A stretch of DNA of 64,000 bases from Cladophialophora immunda (taxonomy: Eukaryota; Ascomycota; Eurotiomycetes; Chaetothyriales; Herpotrichiellaceae): positions 3,162,001 to 3,226,000 of the forward strand of contig NW_015622547.1 in the NCBI RefSeq assembly GCF_000835495.1, written 5' to 3'. The notes under the pieces were generated by a model that was not told where the DNA came from, did not search any database, and was given only the letters and a program-made list of their open reading frames with translations. Below, piece after piece: positions 22,305 through 32,892 of this stretch (position 1 is its first letter; the number at the start of each line of letters is the position of its first letter). The translations under genes were made by a program, and so were the position numbers.

Positions 22305-24119
22305 TCAAACTATCTTCTCGATGATGCGACCCCAGAAGGTTGTGGCCGGGACGGTCGGCTCGATCTCTCCCTCTTGGAGACGACCAGACCACAGGTCGAT
22401 CTCGGAAGCACGTACAAACTGCATTTCCATTGGTTAGCATTAGCAATGCTGGCCGCAGAAACGACTCGCAGAAACGACATGTGGACAGACAAATAGGCAC
22501 TGACCTTTGTACGATGGACCAGCTTCCACACAATAATCGGCACAATGAAAATCGGGATCCCAATGTAGGCGGAGAAGAAGTTCGAGGTGTTCCAGTTTCC
22601 CTTCAGGAACACGGGGAAGCCAGCAATCAGCACGATGACGGTGGAGCCAATGAAGCCGATCCAGGCGGCATATGGCTGGAATGGTGACTTCCAGGGCAGC
22701 GAGTCTCGGCTGACGCCCTGGGCTTTCATAGCCGCATAAAAGCGGATGTAGCAGAAGGAGAGTGTCGCCCAGGCCAACAACCCAGCCACGGTGCTGAGAG
22801 CCTGTAACCATGCCCAGGCCTGCGATGGACCGCCCTTGCCGAGGCCTATTGATGCCATGTTAGTTAACCATAAACCAGGCCCTTTCTGCATGCCACACGC
22901 GAGCACAATACTTACTCAGATACGCCAGTGGCCCAAATAGCCATACGGTACAGACAGCGATATATGGCACGCCCTTCTGGGTGACCCGTCCGAAGAACTG
23001 TGGCAGGGTGCGATCGGTCGTCATGGCCACGAGCATGCGCGAACTGACCCAGCAGTACGAGTTGCCTGCGGACCAAGCGGAAACAAGGATGCAGGCATTC
23101 ACGATAGACGGCAGAGCGGTGATCCCGGCTTCCTTGATAGCAATAACCCATGGCGAGCTGTTCGCGTTTCCCTGCCCAGAAACAAGGCCCGGATTTCGTG
23201 GATCAACGATCATGCCAATGAGCAGGGCGCCAAATATGTAAAAGAAGCCGATGCGGTAGGCCACACGGCGGGCGGCTCTGGGGATTGCGCGATGCGGGTC
23301 TGCCGATTCGCCTGCTGCAATGACGACGATCTCGACACCGATGAAGCTGAAAGACGCGTTGACGAATGAGGACAAAAACCCGAAAAAGTGCCCAGCGGCA
23401 CCGTGGATGCCATTGTAGTTCGTCCAGGGGCCAGGGTCGTGCCAGTAACGGAAGCCGATGGTTTGGTGCTTCGGTCCGCCTCCACAGGTAATGACAAGGG
23501 ACACGAAGATGAGGCCGATGAAGCAGAGAACCTTGACGGCCCCTCCAATAACCTCGACGTCGCCATAAAAGCGGACGCTCATCAGGTTGAAGGCCAGGAT
23601 CAAGGCTAACCCAACGCTGATGACCACCGCAGGTGAAATGTCGCTCCAGTAGCTCACAACAATAGCAGCTGCAGCAGTCTCGGAGGCAATGGAGATACAG
23701 TAGCAGTATGTGTATGAGATGGCGAGCGAGAAACCGACAGCCGGATCGATGAAGCGGGTGGCCCAGTGAGGGAACGATCCAGCAACGGGCAGTAGGGTCG
23801 CCAGTTCGCAGATGCTTTGCATCATCCCCCACATCACCGTCCCGACGATGCAGTAGGCCAGGAGCAATCCCGCTGGGCCGGCTTTGGCGTAGGCGGCGCC
23901 AGTACCGACAAAGAGACCAACGCCGATGCCGCTGGCAAATCCAATCATGGTGACCTGGTAGTTCCGCAAGCGGCGTTGTGTGGCACCACGGCCACCGACG
24001 TTGAGCTCTAGCATCTCATCTTTGATGTGGACAGCAGACTCTTCAATTGATACTTGTTGGATAAGGTCTCCTCGAGGAGACTTGGGAGGATCGTCCTTGA
24101 TCGAATCTGCCTTCTCCAT
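22305..24119 (-). CDS. Amino-acid permease (APC superfamily)
   Basis: Three exons (24119–22916, 22845–22505, 22418–22305) encode 552 residues. The introns are 70 and 86 nt, with donors GTAAGT and GTCAGT. A cytosolic N-terminus of about 60 residues precedes about twelve hydrophobic segments. The first contains the APC signature MIGFASGIGVGLFVGTG, and the region FFGFLSSFVNASFSFIGVE is typical of fungal amino-acid permeases. The last exon supplies the expected tail FVRASEIDLWSGRLQEGEIE. It probably imports an amino or imino acid at the plasma membrane by proton symport. Its place between the D-amino-acid oxidase and a Zn2Cys6 regulator suggests it feeds the neighbouring catabolic enzymes. Substrate cannot be read from sequence. 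Confidence 0.9.
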
Positions 24120-25363
24120 TATCTTTGCGGTGAGTGTGCCTGGGGGTTGGCGACAGCGGGAATGGTGAACCGCGAGAATCATAAAGGGGAGATTTTGGGA
24201 ACAGTCAAAGCGGAGAACCGTGAGTGTGGGTGGTGCAACCAAGATATAGATATCCCGGGGATTCAACCATGGTCCCGATCTGCATGTCTGCTGGCACCAA
24301 AAGGGTGGTATCAGTTTATGACCGATTGTTATCTCGCAGCTCTCACTGAACCAAACTTCTAGGTGCCGCTACCGAATACAGGTGCTGGAGCTCTGGAACA
24401 CTGGCTGGATCCGACCATATGAGCGGAGATCACACGGTTTCCATGTTTTCCGTTGTTTGGGCAGCTCAATCGGGGACATCCGCTTACCAATGACCAGACT
24501 TATCTTGTTCCTGTTCTCGATAGGATCATACAGCCTATCGCACCCATCTTGATATGCGGGGATGGATGGCTTGCTGCCAGAGGAGCTGATCCAGTGGCTG
24601 TCTCTAGGCTCTACCTCACTCAGAGCACAGCTGTTTTTCTCAGAGAGGAAAGTGGGAATATGGCACTGTAGAGTCGTTATCTAGGCCTGGTCTTCCTGTA
24701 GAGATGGAATGGCCTCTGGCGCTGGGTGGTTTGTCCGTGAATTCGTCGAGTCGCTAGACCAGATCGTCCTACAAACCATCATCATCAGATTCGTAGCTTT
24801 CTATCCCTAGTCGCAGGAACATGTTCCTCCTGAGCATCAAGAGCTTGTGATCGTGGCACAGGAGAAAACGGTTCAGAAGCTTTGTGGAAAGAACAAGGCA
24901 CACCCGGAGCGGATGGGACCTCGCGCCAGAGGAGTCGGCGAGTTGTCGGTCGAGAGCGACCTGGACTGTGACATCTCGGAAGCCGAGCCGGAGAACAACA
25001 AACCAATTCGATATCCGATCACGTGGAAGGCTTTGCGAGCCATTTCCGTCCTTCCAATCCCTGTTCAGGGATCGTGGACGACGACTCAATGCAATCGCGC
25101 ACGAAGTGAGGAGACTATGACCCGGTTGCCTCTCTATATGTTTGGCAGCTCATTCCCCAACCTACCGCCTTGGTTCTTCCACCTCCCGGTCTGCATCTCT
25201 GGGCGCATCTTCTGCATACTTTCTGTATCCATGGTCCGGGATTGCAAAAGGGGTTAGAGGTTGCGTACGTTATCGCTGTCAGCTTGTTCCAGGAAACGGT
25301 CCAGCATGTATTTCTCATCACAGACAATTCTCCAGCGGAAACCATCTCAGATGAATGCTGTGT
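24120..25363. other. Permease promoter and regulator 3' flank
   Basis: The permease upstream region contains CGGAGAACCG at 24211–24220, an inverted CGG-N4-CCG pair 92 bases before the ATG. That is a plausible binuclear-zinc-factor site. No extra gene was recognised in the remaining 1.1 kb. Confidence 0.4.
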
Positions 25364-27769
25364 TCAGGCTGGTCGGAACCAGTCCAGCTCATCGGGCGTC
25401 ACATGGGGAAAGAAGTCGTCAATCGGCATGTGCTCGAATTCCTGAAACCGTGGCGAGAACGCGTTGAAGGACATGGGAAGATTTTCCGCCGATTCCGGCC
25501 ACTCCCCTTGGTCTTCCTCCTCCACCAGTGGATGCGTGAAATGCGTGGTGATGCCGATGCTCGCGTCTCCGAGACCACCGCCTTGAGAGATCAGCTGTGG
25601 ACTCGTGGACGCATCCTGTGTGACAAGCAACAGCTGCGGATCAAGAAGCTCCCAGAGCATCAAGGGCGGGAAGGTTACTATGGTGCTTCCGTCTGTAGTT
25701 TCGGGCGCCCGTTTTGCAATGGATTGCATATTGCGCAAGATCTCGAGCTGTCACACCTTTGTTAGCCATCCGGTGCAGAGGTTCGGATACAAATACGATC
25801 TCAGGCGCCATTGCGTGAACCACCGAAAAGCGGAACTACTTGACGTACCTTTTGCGCGATGTGCGGCCATTCGCCCGCCATACGACTGAGGTATTCGTCG
25901 CCCTTCGCCAGATCCTGTTTGGCTTTCTGGGCGACCTTTTGGTCCTTCGCAAACTGAAAGAATAAAGGAATTGTGGCGGTGGCTGCGACCAGGTGTCCGA
26001 TCAGCGGGTCATGCTGCTCCAGGTCTTCGCAGATGTGAATGAGGCGAAACACCCAGCCGGCATGGAAAAGAGCCTGGTCCACCGTCTGTTGTAGGAACAA
26101 GCGCGATTGCGGGACGCCTTGGTTGCTGCGCATGGCAACTATGTGGAGGAATGGATGGTTTAGAATTGCCGGGGCTGCGTGAGAGATGATCTCCATGGCT
26201 GCCCAGGGCCGCCAGTAGCCGTCCTGCTCGGCAATTTCAGAGTGCGATCGTCTTGACAGCGATACGTTTCTGAGGAGGTGTTGCTGCGGCAGCTTGGCCT
26301 CGCATTCGTGCATTTTCATAATCAGTCTTGCGTACGTCGATTGAGACGACCACGGCGTTTCTACCTTTCCTGCACGTACTTCGTGCAAGTAAACTGCGAC
26401 GTCTCCCCAGAGGGAAATCTTGTCAAGCCAGTACGCATTGATGCCGAGGTCCTTGATGGTTTCTTCGGAGCTAAAATATGGAGGCTGGCTTTCGTTTCTG
26501 GTCGTAGGATGGGGCGTTGGCAGGGGTGCACTTGGAGGGTAGTTGAGGGTTGCCACGCTGATCGAGGGCAGCCTCGATATGCACGCGGGAAACGTCTTTT
26601 CAAGTATGAAGATGCTCCAGAAGCACTTTAACGCAGCATCTTGTTGGTCACCTTCGTCTGAGCCTGGGTCCGGGGCACTTTGCCGTAGACTTGCAAGCCG
26701 AGAGGTGGTTCCGATGGTCATCCACGCTCGAGTGAGTTTGTGTGCTTAAAGTGCAACGTTAGTTCAACCGCCAGGCGGAGAATCAACAAGACAATCACCT
26801 TTGATATCCTTAAAGGCCAGTAGACACAGTGACTGTAGTACGTCCACCCTCGAATTACCGCCAGCAGCTAACTTCATAACCGTGTCTGCGGCCGAACGCG
26901 AGTACAACTTGATTGCCTCCGAGCTTTTACCTTTGTAAAAGTCATGGTTCGAAAAGGACACTGTAAGTGCCAAGAAACTCCAGCGAAGATATTGAGGCGA
27001 GTTGTCAATGATGGTCCGCAAGTCCTCGGGGCTCAACAGAGGTAGCGGTTGGAGATGTATTTTCTTGCGGTATATGTCAACGAGATAGTCCAGCACCTGT
27101 GGAGGAGGCTCTGGTCTGGCAGAAGAGGTCAAAACTGGTCAGGAATTCGGAGTACACATGGATCGAGAAACAGAATTCCAGCACTACCTCGTAGACTCGA
27201 ATGAAAAAGAGACCGCGGCCTCTGATGGACGTGCGGTCACATTCGAGGTTGACCGGTGAGGTTGGGAAACCCCGTCACCAAGATGTTCAGCGTCGTGTGA
27301 GGAATCGCCCCTGGAATTCTTCAAGGATCTTGATAGCAGGACACATTAACCCTCGTGGGCGCGATGGGTGGGTATAGATATGGAGATGACGCACTGCAGT
27401 ATGTCGAAGATATCACTGACTTGGGCTTCAAGTCTCCGGAAACGCTCTTGCGGGGCACTGGGAGGCCATCAAGGCAGGTTGGCAGGTTGCTTTTGCGTAG
27501 GATTGAGAGAGGAACCAGGCTCACGCTTTCGTTACTCTGCCCGAGTTGGCGTCTGCTCGTGGCTGCTCTCTCGGCAGATACAGGCATTCTTGATTGAGTC
27601 GACGACAGAACGAGCAGGTCGGTCTCTCGGCGGTACACTTGATTTTCTTGCGCCTGCACAAAGCGGTAAGCATCCCTTCGCGGCCTGACGGTCGTCCAGG
27701 GCACACAGACCGGCAGGGTTCGCACGCCTGGCGACTCCGCGGTTCGCCAGACGAGCCCACACGGTGCAT
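25364..27769 (-). CDS. Zn(II)2Cys6 transcription factor, likely cluster regulator
   Basis: The model is seven exons: 27769–27711, 27653–27525, 27457–27395, 27310–27188, 27115–26799, 26744–25849 and 25747–25364. It gives 656 residues, with every phase closing. The zinc cluster spans Cys16–Cys43, C-X2-C-X6-C-X6-C-X2-C-X6-C, with RRKKIK between the second and third cysteines. It is split by the first intron after CEPC. A short coiled segment (ERFRRLEAQVSDIFDILQ) follows, then the Fungal_trans middle-homology region from about residue 130 (VDIYRKKIHLQPLPLL, CFWSIFILEKTF). The ATG was chosen as the first in frame before the cluster. It lies between the permease and the FAD oxidase, and a CGGAATCCG motif occurs 146 bases upstream, suggesting autoregulation. 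Confidence 0.86.
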
Positions 27770-28235
27770 TTTTGGACGGAGCACTTCTGGCGGTGCCCGG
27801 AATGGAATTGTTCGGAAGGCGGCGAGGTCGAAATGTGGAATGCAGGGTTGTCCGTGAAATGAGGACGGCAAGGCGGAGAAGATAGAGAGGGCGGGGGGGC
27901 CGTGAGAAGAGGGACGGAATCCGGGTTCATATGGGCCACTGTGTAACGATGAGCAAATCAACGGGTCGCCGAACCAACGCCGCCACCACGTTCCTTATCT
28001 CGCTACTATAGCGGTCTAGATGCCTCTCCTTCAACCTCGAGGGGTGCGATCTCGATGCTCGACATTAGCATAATTACGCCGCCCACCGGCCGATGCCTCC
28101 ATCGTCATGACGGTCACTTCCACTAAATGGCTAGCCGTGGTAGAGGTCTCGATGGACACTAGACACCCCATGGTGCGAAAGGAATGGCAGTGGCCAAGTG
28201 TTACGACCCAAGAATGATAGTCATGTCCACGACCT
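27770..28235. other. Regulator upstream region
   Basis: Separates the regulator from the 3' end of the FAD oxidase, both on the minus strand. It carries the CGGAATCCG motif listed separately. No gene recognised. Confidence 0.4.
27915..27923. promoter_or_regulatory. CGGAATCCG, candidate Zn2Cys6 site
   Basis: An inverted CGG-N3-CCG, 146 bases upstream of the regulator ATG. The identical sequence, on the other strand, occurs in the aminotransferase/aldolase promoter at 31752–31760. Confidence 0.4.
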
Positions 28236-29646
28236 CTACAGCTTGGCCCGCTCATGCGAGTCCAATTCTCGTCTTTCAGGACCGCCACGGCTCCCGTCAC
28301 CTAGAAATGTATCTTTTCGACCCTCGTACTCCGTTCTGAACCGCCACTTCGTCGCCAACGCCGGCGGCAGACGTTTCTTCAAGGCGAGACACATATACTC
28401 CCCGAGCACTGGCAGGAACTTGAATGCGCTGGACGGACGTGAGTTAGTCGATCTCAAATGCACCTGGTTCGGGCGTGTAGACTTACTGGCCACTGCCACC
28501 ACCGCCAACAAATAGGTTCTTGTAGTCAGGGTCGAAGTCCATGACGAAGTCGCCCGTGGGAGTGTCGGTGTACCAGCACATGGCCACCCGCTCGAACGGC
28601 CGATCGGCGAGCTCTGGCAGCGTTTCTCGAAGACCTTGCCGGAGACGCTGCTCGCCGTCGGGCGGAGCGAAGTTGTGACGCTGTCTCGGCGGAACAAGAG
28701 GTGGCGAAGACTTGGTGTTACACATGACGGCGCGCTCTGATTCACTGGGCGTCCGCGTGTACCCCCATCCGTGCACCGCCATCTTGAGCATTTTGGTGTC
28801 CCTGTGCGGAGGAAAATTGAACCAGCCTGTCGAGAAGTTGGCGTAAATGGGGAGGGTTTTGTATTTCTCCATCTCTGACTCGGTCAGTCGGACATAGCCC
28901 AACACTTGCGCCGTCGACAGCGTCGAATTGTACATGGGCACCAGCCCCGAGCTCCAGGCGCCCGTGGCAAGAACAAAATGATCCCCTTCGACCGTCGTGT
29001 TGGCCAGTGTCCGAACACTCCGAATACAAGAACGAGCGTCGGTGTTGAACCCGACGACCGTTCCCGCTCGACCAGAAATGAAGGAGATGCCCAGCTCGAG
29101 GCAGTCATCCCGGAGTTGCATGACGGCTTTGTTGGCATCTGCCCAGCCGGCCTGGACGTTGTGATAGCCGAAAAACCCAGGAGAGGCGAGAGGCCCGCTC
29201 AAGATTGGGTAACAGTGTTTCGCGTCGGCGGCATTGTCGAGCTTCGCCCAAGGAAGTCCTTTTCGAGACAGAGCCGCCGTGGTCCTGCTGATCCAGGAGT
29301 CATGCGACGGTGTCCCGCTGCCGACGAGAATGTAAGGAGCAGGGTAAAAGATGCCCTTGTACCGCGGCAACTGCCAGCGTTGATACGCTTCGTAGGCGAG
29401 GCTTAAGTAGTCCTCGTCGGCGTAGTCAAAACGAACAACGCGCGAGATGTCGGAACTAGACGCATCAGGCGTCTGCCCAAAGTCAGTACTAGGCCAATGG
29501 GACAAGGCAGTGGAATTTACCGGAGGCAGATGCCTGTCGAGGACGAGGATGTTTTGATATCCTTCTTGTGCCAGCTTGTGCGCCGTGGACAGGCCGAAAA
29601 TGCCCGCTCCGACGATGACTATTCGGTCCTCCTTATGCATTGTCAT
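28236..29646 (-). CDS. Peroxisomal FAD oxidase, sarcosine/fructosyl-amino-acid oxidase family
   Basis: Two exons (29646–28487, 28428–28236) encode 450 residues; the 58-nt intron (GTAAGT…CCAG) joins GGGGSG to HAFKFLP. The FAD motif IVGAGIFGLSTAHKLA is near the N-terminus and SSSDISRVVRFDYADEDY is the family's substrate-side segment. The cysteine in MCWYTDTPTGDF (about residue 357) matches the position of covalent flavin attachment in monomeric sarcosine oxidase and amadoriases. The C-terminus AKL is a canonical PTS1, so peroxisomal import is likely. Relatives oxidise secondary amines: sarcosine, L-pipecolate, saccharopine, proline-like or fructosyl amino acids. Substrate is not determined. A second in-frame ATG lies at 29640. 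A CGGAATCGG motif is 130 bases upstream. Confidence 0.87.
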
Positions 29647-29775
29647 CTCAAGACCAACACCGACGATGGTGTTCCAGGGAGAAGATAACAATGCCCTGCA
29701 CGGTGAAATCTGGTGCGTCGTAGAAATAATGGATTTAAAGGCGTCTAATGCAGGTATGGCCTCGACTTCTCCGTC

Positions 29776-29784
29776 CGGAATCGG
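29776..29784. promoter_or_regulatory. CGGAATCGG, candidate Zn2Cys6 site
   Basis: A motif variant 130 bases upstream of the FAD-oxidase ATG, with two further TCCGGG half-sites nearby (about 29800–29820). The intergenic stretch 29647–30093 shows no gene. Confidence 0.38.
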
Positions 29785-30093
29785 ACTGTGTTTCCAGAAT
29801 TCCGGGCATGTGGTCCGGGATAGACACGCCACGCTAGAAGTATTGATCATGGTAAGACTGGAACTATGTGGATTGAGCCTCGCTGGGCGTCTCATGCAAA
29901 GGTGATTTTCATCTGTTCAGGTTTGCGGATACGACTTAGAAGTGCAACTGCATTCACGGATAGGTCTTGCTATTACCCAAGCCTGCCGGCGTAGAAAATA
30001 CAAGAGTCCGACAAAGGTATCAGAAGCCCCCCACTGAAATGATATGAGTGTCTCCGGCAGAGCGACAGTTCCAATACAACCGACTTCCAGAGC

Positions 30094-31480
30094 TCAAGCC
30101 TTCTCCATCCTCCTAACCACATCATCGACGGCTCGAGCGAAGTACTTGACATTACCGGTATTGAGACCGGCCATACTGATTCTCCCGGTTTCTGCCATAT
30201 AGACGTGCCATTTCACCCGCAGCTCGAGCACTTGCTGTCTGCTGAGCCCCGTATAGGTAAACATCCCGATTTGGTTGGTGATGAAATCCCACTGCCCCGG
30301 GGTTCGTAGGAGCTTCAACTCCTGCTGCAGCGCCTGTCTCATTTCGATGATCCGGCCAGACATGGTTTGGAGGTCTCTCTCCCATTCCGAGAAGAGTCGC
30401 TCGTCGTTCAGTATCGTCGAAGCTATTTTGGCACCGTAGATCGGTGGACTGGAAATTTCGGATCGTTGCAAGATACTCAGCTGCGATGCAACCCGCTTCG
30501 CCGTTTCTTGTGCCTGCGGTCCCGGAGCAGCCACAAAGTGGAGTGCCCCAACCCGTTGGCCATAGAGCCCCATGTTTTTGGCAAACGATTGAGCAACCAG
30601 CAGTTCGAAGCCTTGCTCGACGAAATGGCGAATGACAAAACTGTCCCGTGTAAGGTCCCCAGTAGCGAAGCCCTGGTAGGCGCAGTCGAAGAATGGAAAC
30701 AGGCCGTTTGTCTGCATAAGCTTCGCAATTTGCCTCCATTGGTCTTCTGTCGGGTCGACACCGGTCGGATTATGCGCACAGGCATGAAGAAGGACTATAC
30801 TGCCCCTGGGAGCGGACTTGATGCGAGACATCATCCCTTCGAAATCAAGAAGTCTCGTCCTCTCGCTGAAGTAGGGGTACCAGTGGACGCTTAGACGGAC
30901 GTTTTCGAACACTTGGTTGTGAATAGGCCACGAGGGAGTCGATACGTAGATCGTCGGTGTCGAGCAAGGGAAAAAACTTTGAGAGGAAGAGACCACCGAA
31001 GTGGACCGCCCCAGTGCCTGAAATTGCCTGAAATGTACATGCCTCTCGTTGTTAGATATTGGGAGGCCCGGGGGGTCTGGAAAGGGTACACCAACTCGGT
31101 TTTCCACAATGGCCGGTGAATCAGATCCCAAGATGAGCCTTCGTGATGCAGAATTGAAGTCGGGAAGCCCTGCAATCGGGAGATATTCATGATCTACCTT
31201 GTCATCATTGTGGTAGAAATGCTCAGCCTATGGCTCTCCGATGGTCAGCAAGAATTTACAGAATGGTGAATGGTACATGATTTCGCACTTTCTTGACAAC
31301 AGGAAGTGTCCACGGTCGTCCACTATCATCCCTATAAGCTCCGACGCCCAGGTCGACCTTCTTCTCTGACTCGTCGGCGTCATACGCACTGACTAGAGAA
31401 TAGAGAGGGTCGTTCGGCGCCTGTGGGACGGATTCGGGTCTGAAGAAAGGTTCGACGAGGGAAGCTGCGGACATTATCAT
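30094..31480 (-). CDS. Aspartate aminotransferase, interrupted by an apparent 1-base frameshift
   Basis: Three exons (31480–31289, 31227–31096, 31042–30094) read as aspartate aminotransferase of about 423 residues if one base is discounted in the T6 run (minus strand, plus-strand A6 at 30971–30976). Before the run the frame gives ACTFQAISGTGAVHFGG and LFLSK; after it the frame one base over gives FFPCSTPTIYVSTPSWP. All later family motifs are intact: HACAHNPTGVDPT, FFDCAYQGF (Asp227, Tyr230), AQSFAKNMGLYG with the PLP lysine at 263, and GRISMAGLN. Fold-type I AspAT transfers the amino group of aspartate or glutamate; animal forms also accept 4-hydroxyglutamate. The N-terminus (SLVEPFFRPE) lacks a mitochondrial presequence. 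It is divergent from the aldolase gene. No intron explains the shift. Confidence 0.85.
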
Positions 31481-31932
31481 TGCGAAGACGATCTCTTGCG
31501 CCCTTTTCTCTCTGCGGACGGATGATGTGGGACAGCAGGAAATATATACCTCGATAAGGTGAAAAAGAAACCAGTGCCGATTTGTCCTGCAGGCACCGCC
31601 GACGTAGAAACTGTGTGCCCTTTTGGACCTGTGCAGAGATGGGTTTCCAATAGACGGAGAGAAACATGCATCTTCATGTTCTTCCACCCAAAGTTGTCAA
31701 TCGCTGTTAAATTCCAGCCAATCGTATTCTCCATCGACACGGAGGGCTGGACGGATTCCGAACCCACCGACCAATCACCCCATTATGCGGCAGCCGAACA
31801 GAATGCATGGCTCCCCTGATAACACCGGGAACTGCTAATGTATATTGCATCTTCGAGAGACGTCTTGATCCAAGTATCCAATATGCAGCCCAGGTGGTCT
31901 TCCGGTCCCTCTGCCATCGCACTGACATCGCT
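31481..31932. promoter_or_regulatory. Shared promoter of aminotransferase and aldolase, with CGGATTCCG at 31752–31760
   Basis: The 452 bases between the two divergent ATGs contain CGGATTCCG (the reverse complement of the motif before the regulator). Several CCAAT-type elements (CCAATCG, ACCAATCACC, CCAATATG) are also present. This suggests joint control of the two enzymes. Confidence 0.5.
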
Positions 31933-32892
31933 ATGTCGAGTACACAACCACGCCGGCCTCTCCTCCCTGGTGTCAATGTTCCCCTCATTGCCCTCTTCGA
32001 TGCTTCAAGCGAAGATCTCGATGTTGAATCCATACGAAAGCACGCTGCGAGAATTGGTCGAGCCGGCGTCACCTCGGTGACCGTCCAAGGAAGCAACGGT
32101 GAAGCGGTGCATCTGACACGCGAGGAACGCAGCCTCGTCATCTCAACAGTGCGCAAGGCATTGGACGAAAGCGGTGCCACTCATCTCCCAATCGTTGTCG
32201 GTTGCGGTGCCCAGTCTGTCCGCGAGACCGTCCTCTTCTGTCAAGATGCCCTTGCGGCAGGTGGCGACTATGCTCTGGTGCTGCCACCAAGTTACTACAA
32301 AACATCTTATACTCCCGAAGCATTGTCCCGCTACTTCCTGGACGTGGCCGATGTCAGTCCTCTACCGATCGTGATCTACAATTACCCGCCAGTTGTAGGT
32401 GGCGTCGACCTCAGTAGCGACGCCACCACGACTCTCGCCAAACACCCCAACATTGTCGGGTGCAAGCTGACCTGCGGAAACACTGGCAAGCTGAATCGAA
32501 TCGCGCATGCTGTTGAGGCCGCGACAGCAACCGAGGCGAATAGCGGCTGGATGTGTATGGGAGGAAGTGCGGATTTCATTTTACAAACCTTGGTCGCCGG
32601 CGGCAGTGGGGTAGTGGTTGGCTTGGGAAATCTTGTTCCCAAATTGTGCGTGAAGGTGTTTGACCTGTATAAAGCTGGAAAGCTGGAAGAGGCACAGAAG
32701 CTTCAGGCCATTCTGGCTAGGGCAGATCTCGTCGTTGGGGAGGGCGGCGTGGCGGGCACCAAGAGCGGGCTGCAGACCTGGTTCGGCTATGGCGGGATTC
32801 CCAGAAGACCATTGCCTCAGCTGAACCCGGATACGGCGACAAAATTCAACAGTCTCCTTGAAGAAGCTGTAGCTTTGGAAAAGGGAATGTAG
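31933..32892 (+). CDS. Dihydrodipicolinate-synthase-family aldolase (4-hydroxy-2-oxoglutarate aldolase-like)
   Basis: A single exon of 319 residues from MSSTQPRRPLLPG; the frame is open upstream to 31807 but that part is not protein-like. The family's TIM-barrel landmarks are present: GSNGE at 53–57 (substrate-carboxylate loop), Tyr149 in IYNYPP, the Schiff-base Lys178 in VGCKLTCG, and late GGSADF and GVVVGLGN segments. True lysine biosynthesis by DHDPS does not occur in fungi, so a catabolic pyruvate-forming aldolase or a deaminase is expected. The candidates are 4-hydroxy-2-oxoglutarate aldolase, L-threo-3-deoxyhexulosonate aldolase, or a pyrroline-hydroxycarboxylate deaminase. Sharing a promoter with an aminotransferase favours the first, by inference. 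Confidence 0.85.
   Translation: MSSTQPRRPLLPGVNVPLIALFDASSEDLDVESIRKHAARIGRAGVTSVTVQGSNGEAVHLTREERSLVISTVRKALDESGATHLPIVVGCGAQSVRETVLFCQDALAAGGDYALVLPPSYYKTSYTPEALSRYFLDVADVSPLPIVIYNYPPVVGGVDLSSDATTTLAKHPNIVGCKLTCGNTGKLNRIAHAVEAATATEANSGWMCMGGSADFILQTLVAGGSGVVVGLGNLVPKLCVKVFDLYKAGKLEEAQKLQAILARADLVVGEGGVAGTKSGLQTWFGYGGIPRRPLPQLNPDTATKFNSLLEEAVALEKGM

Noticed and set aside
30970..30998. A 20-nt GT..AG segment that could splice away the aminotransferase frameshift
   Set aside because: Far shorter than any intron in this window (minimum about 47 nt) and would delete conserved residues.
31043..31095. Alternative acceptor in the aminotransferase (ATTTCAG, 15 bases further into exon 3)
   Set aside because: It would remove five residues (ACTFQ) that align with the conserved V-x-T-V-Q before SGTGA.
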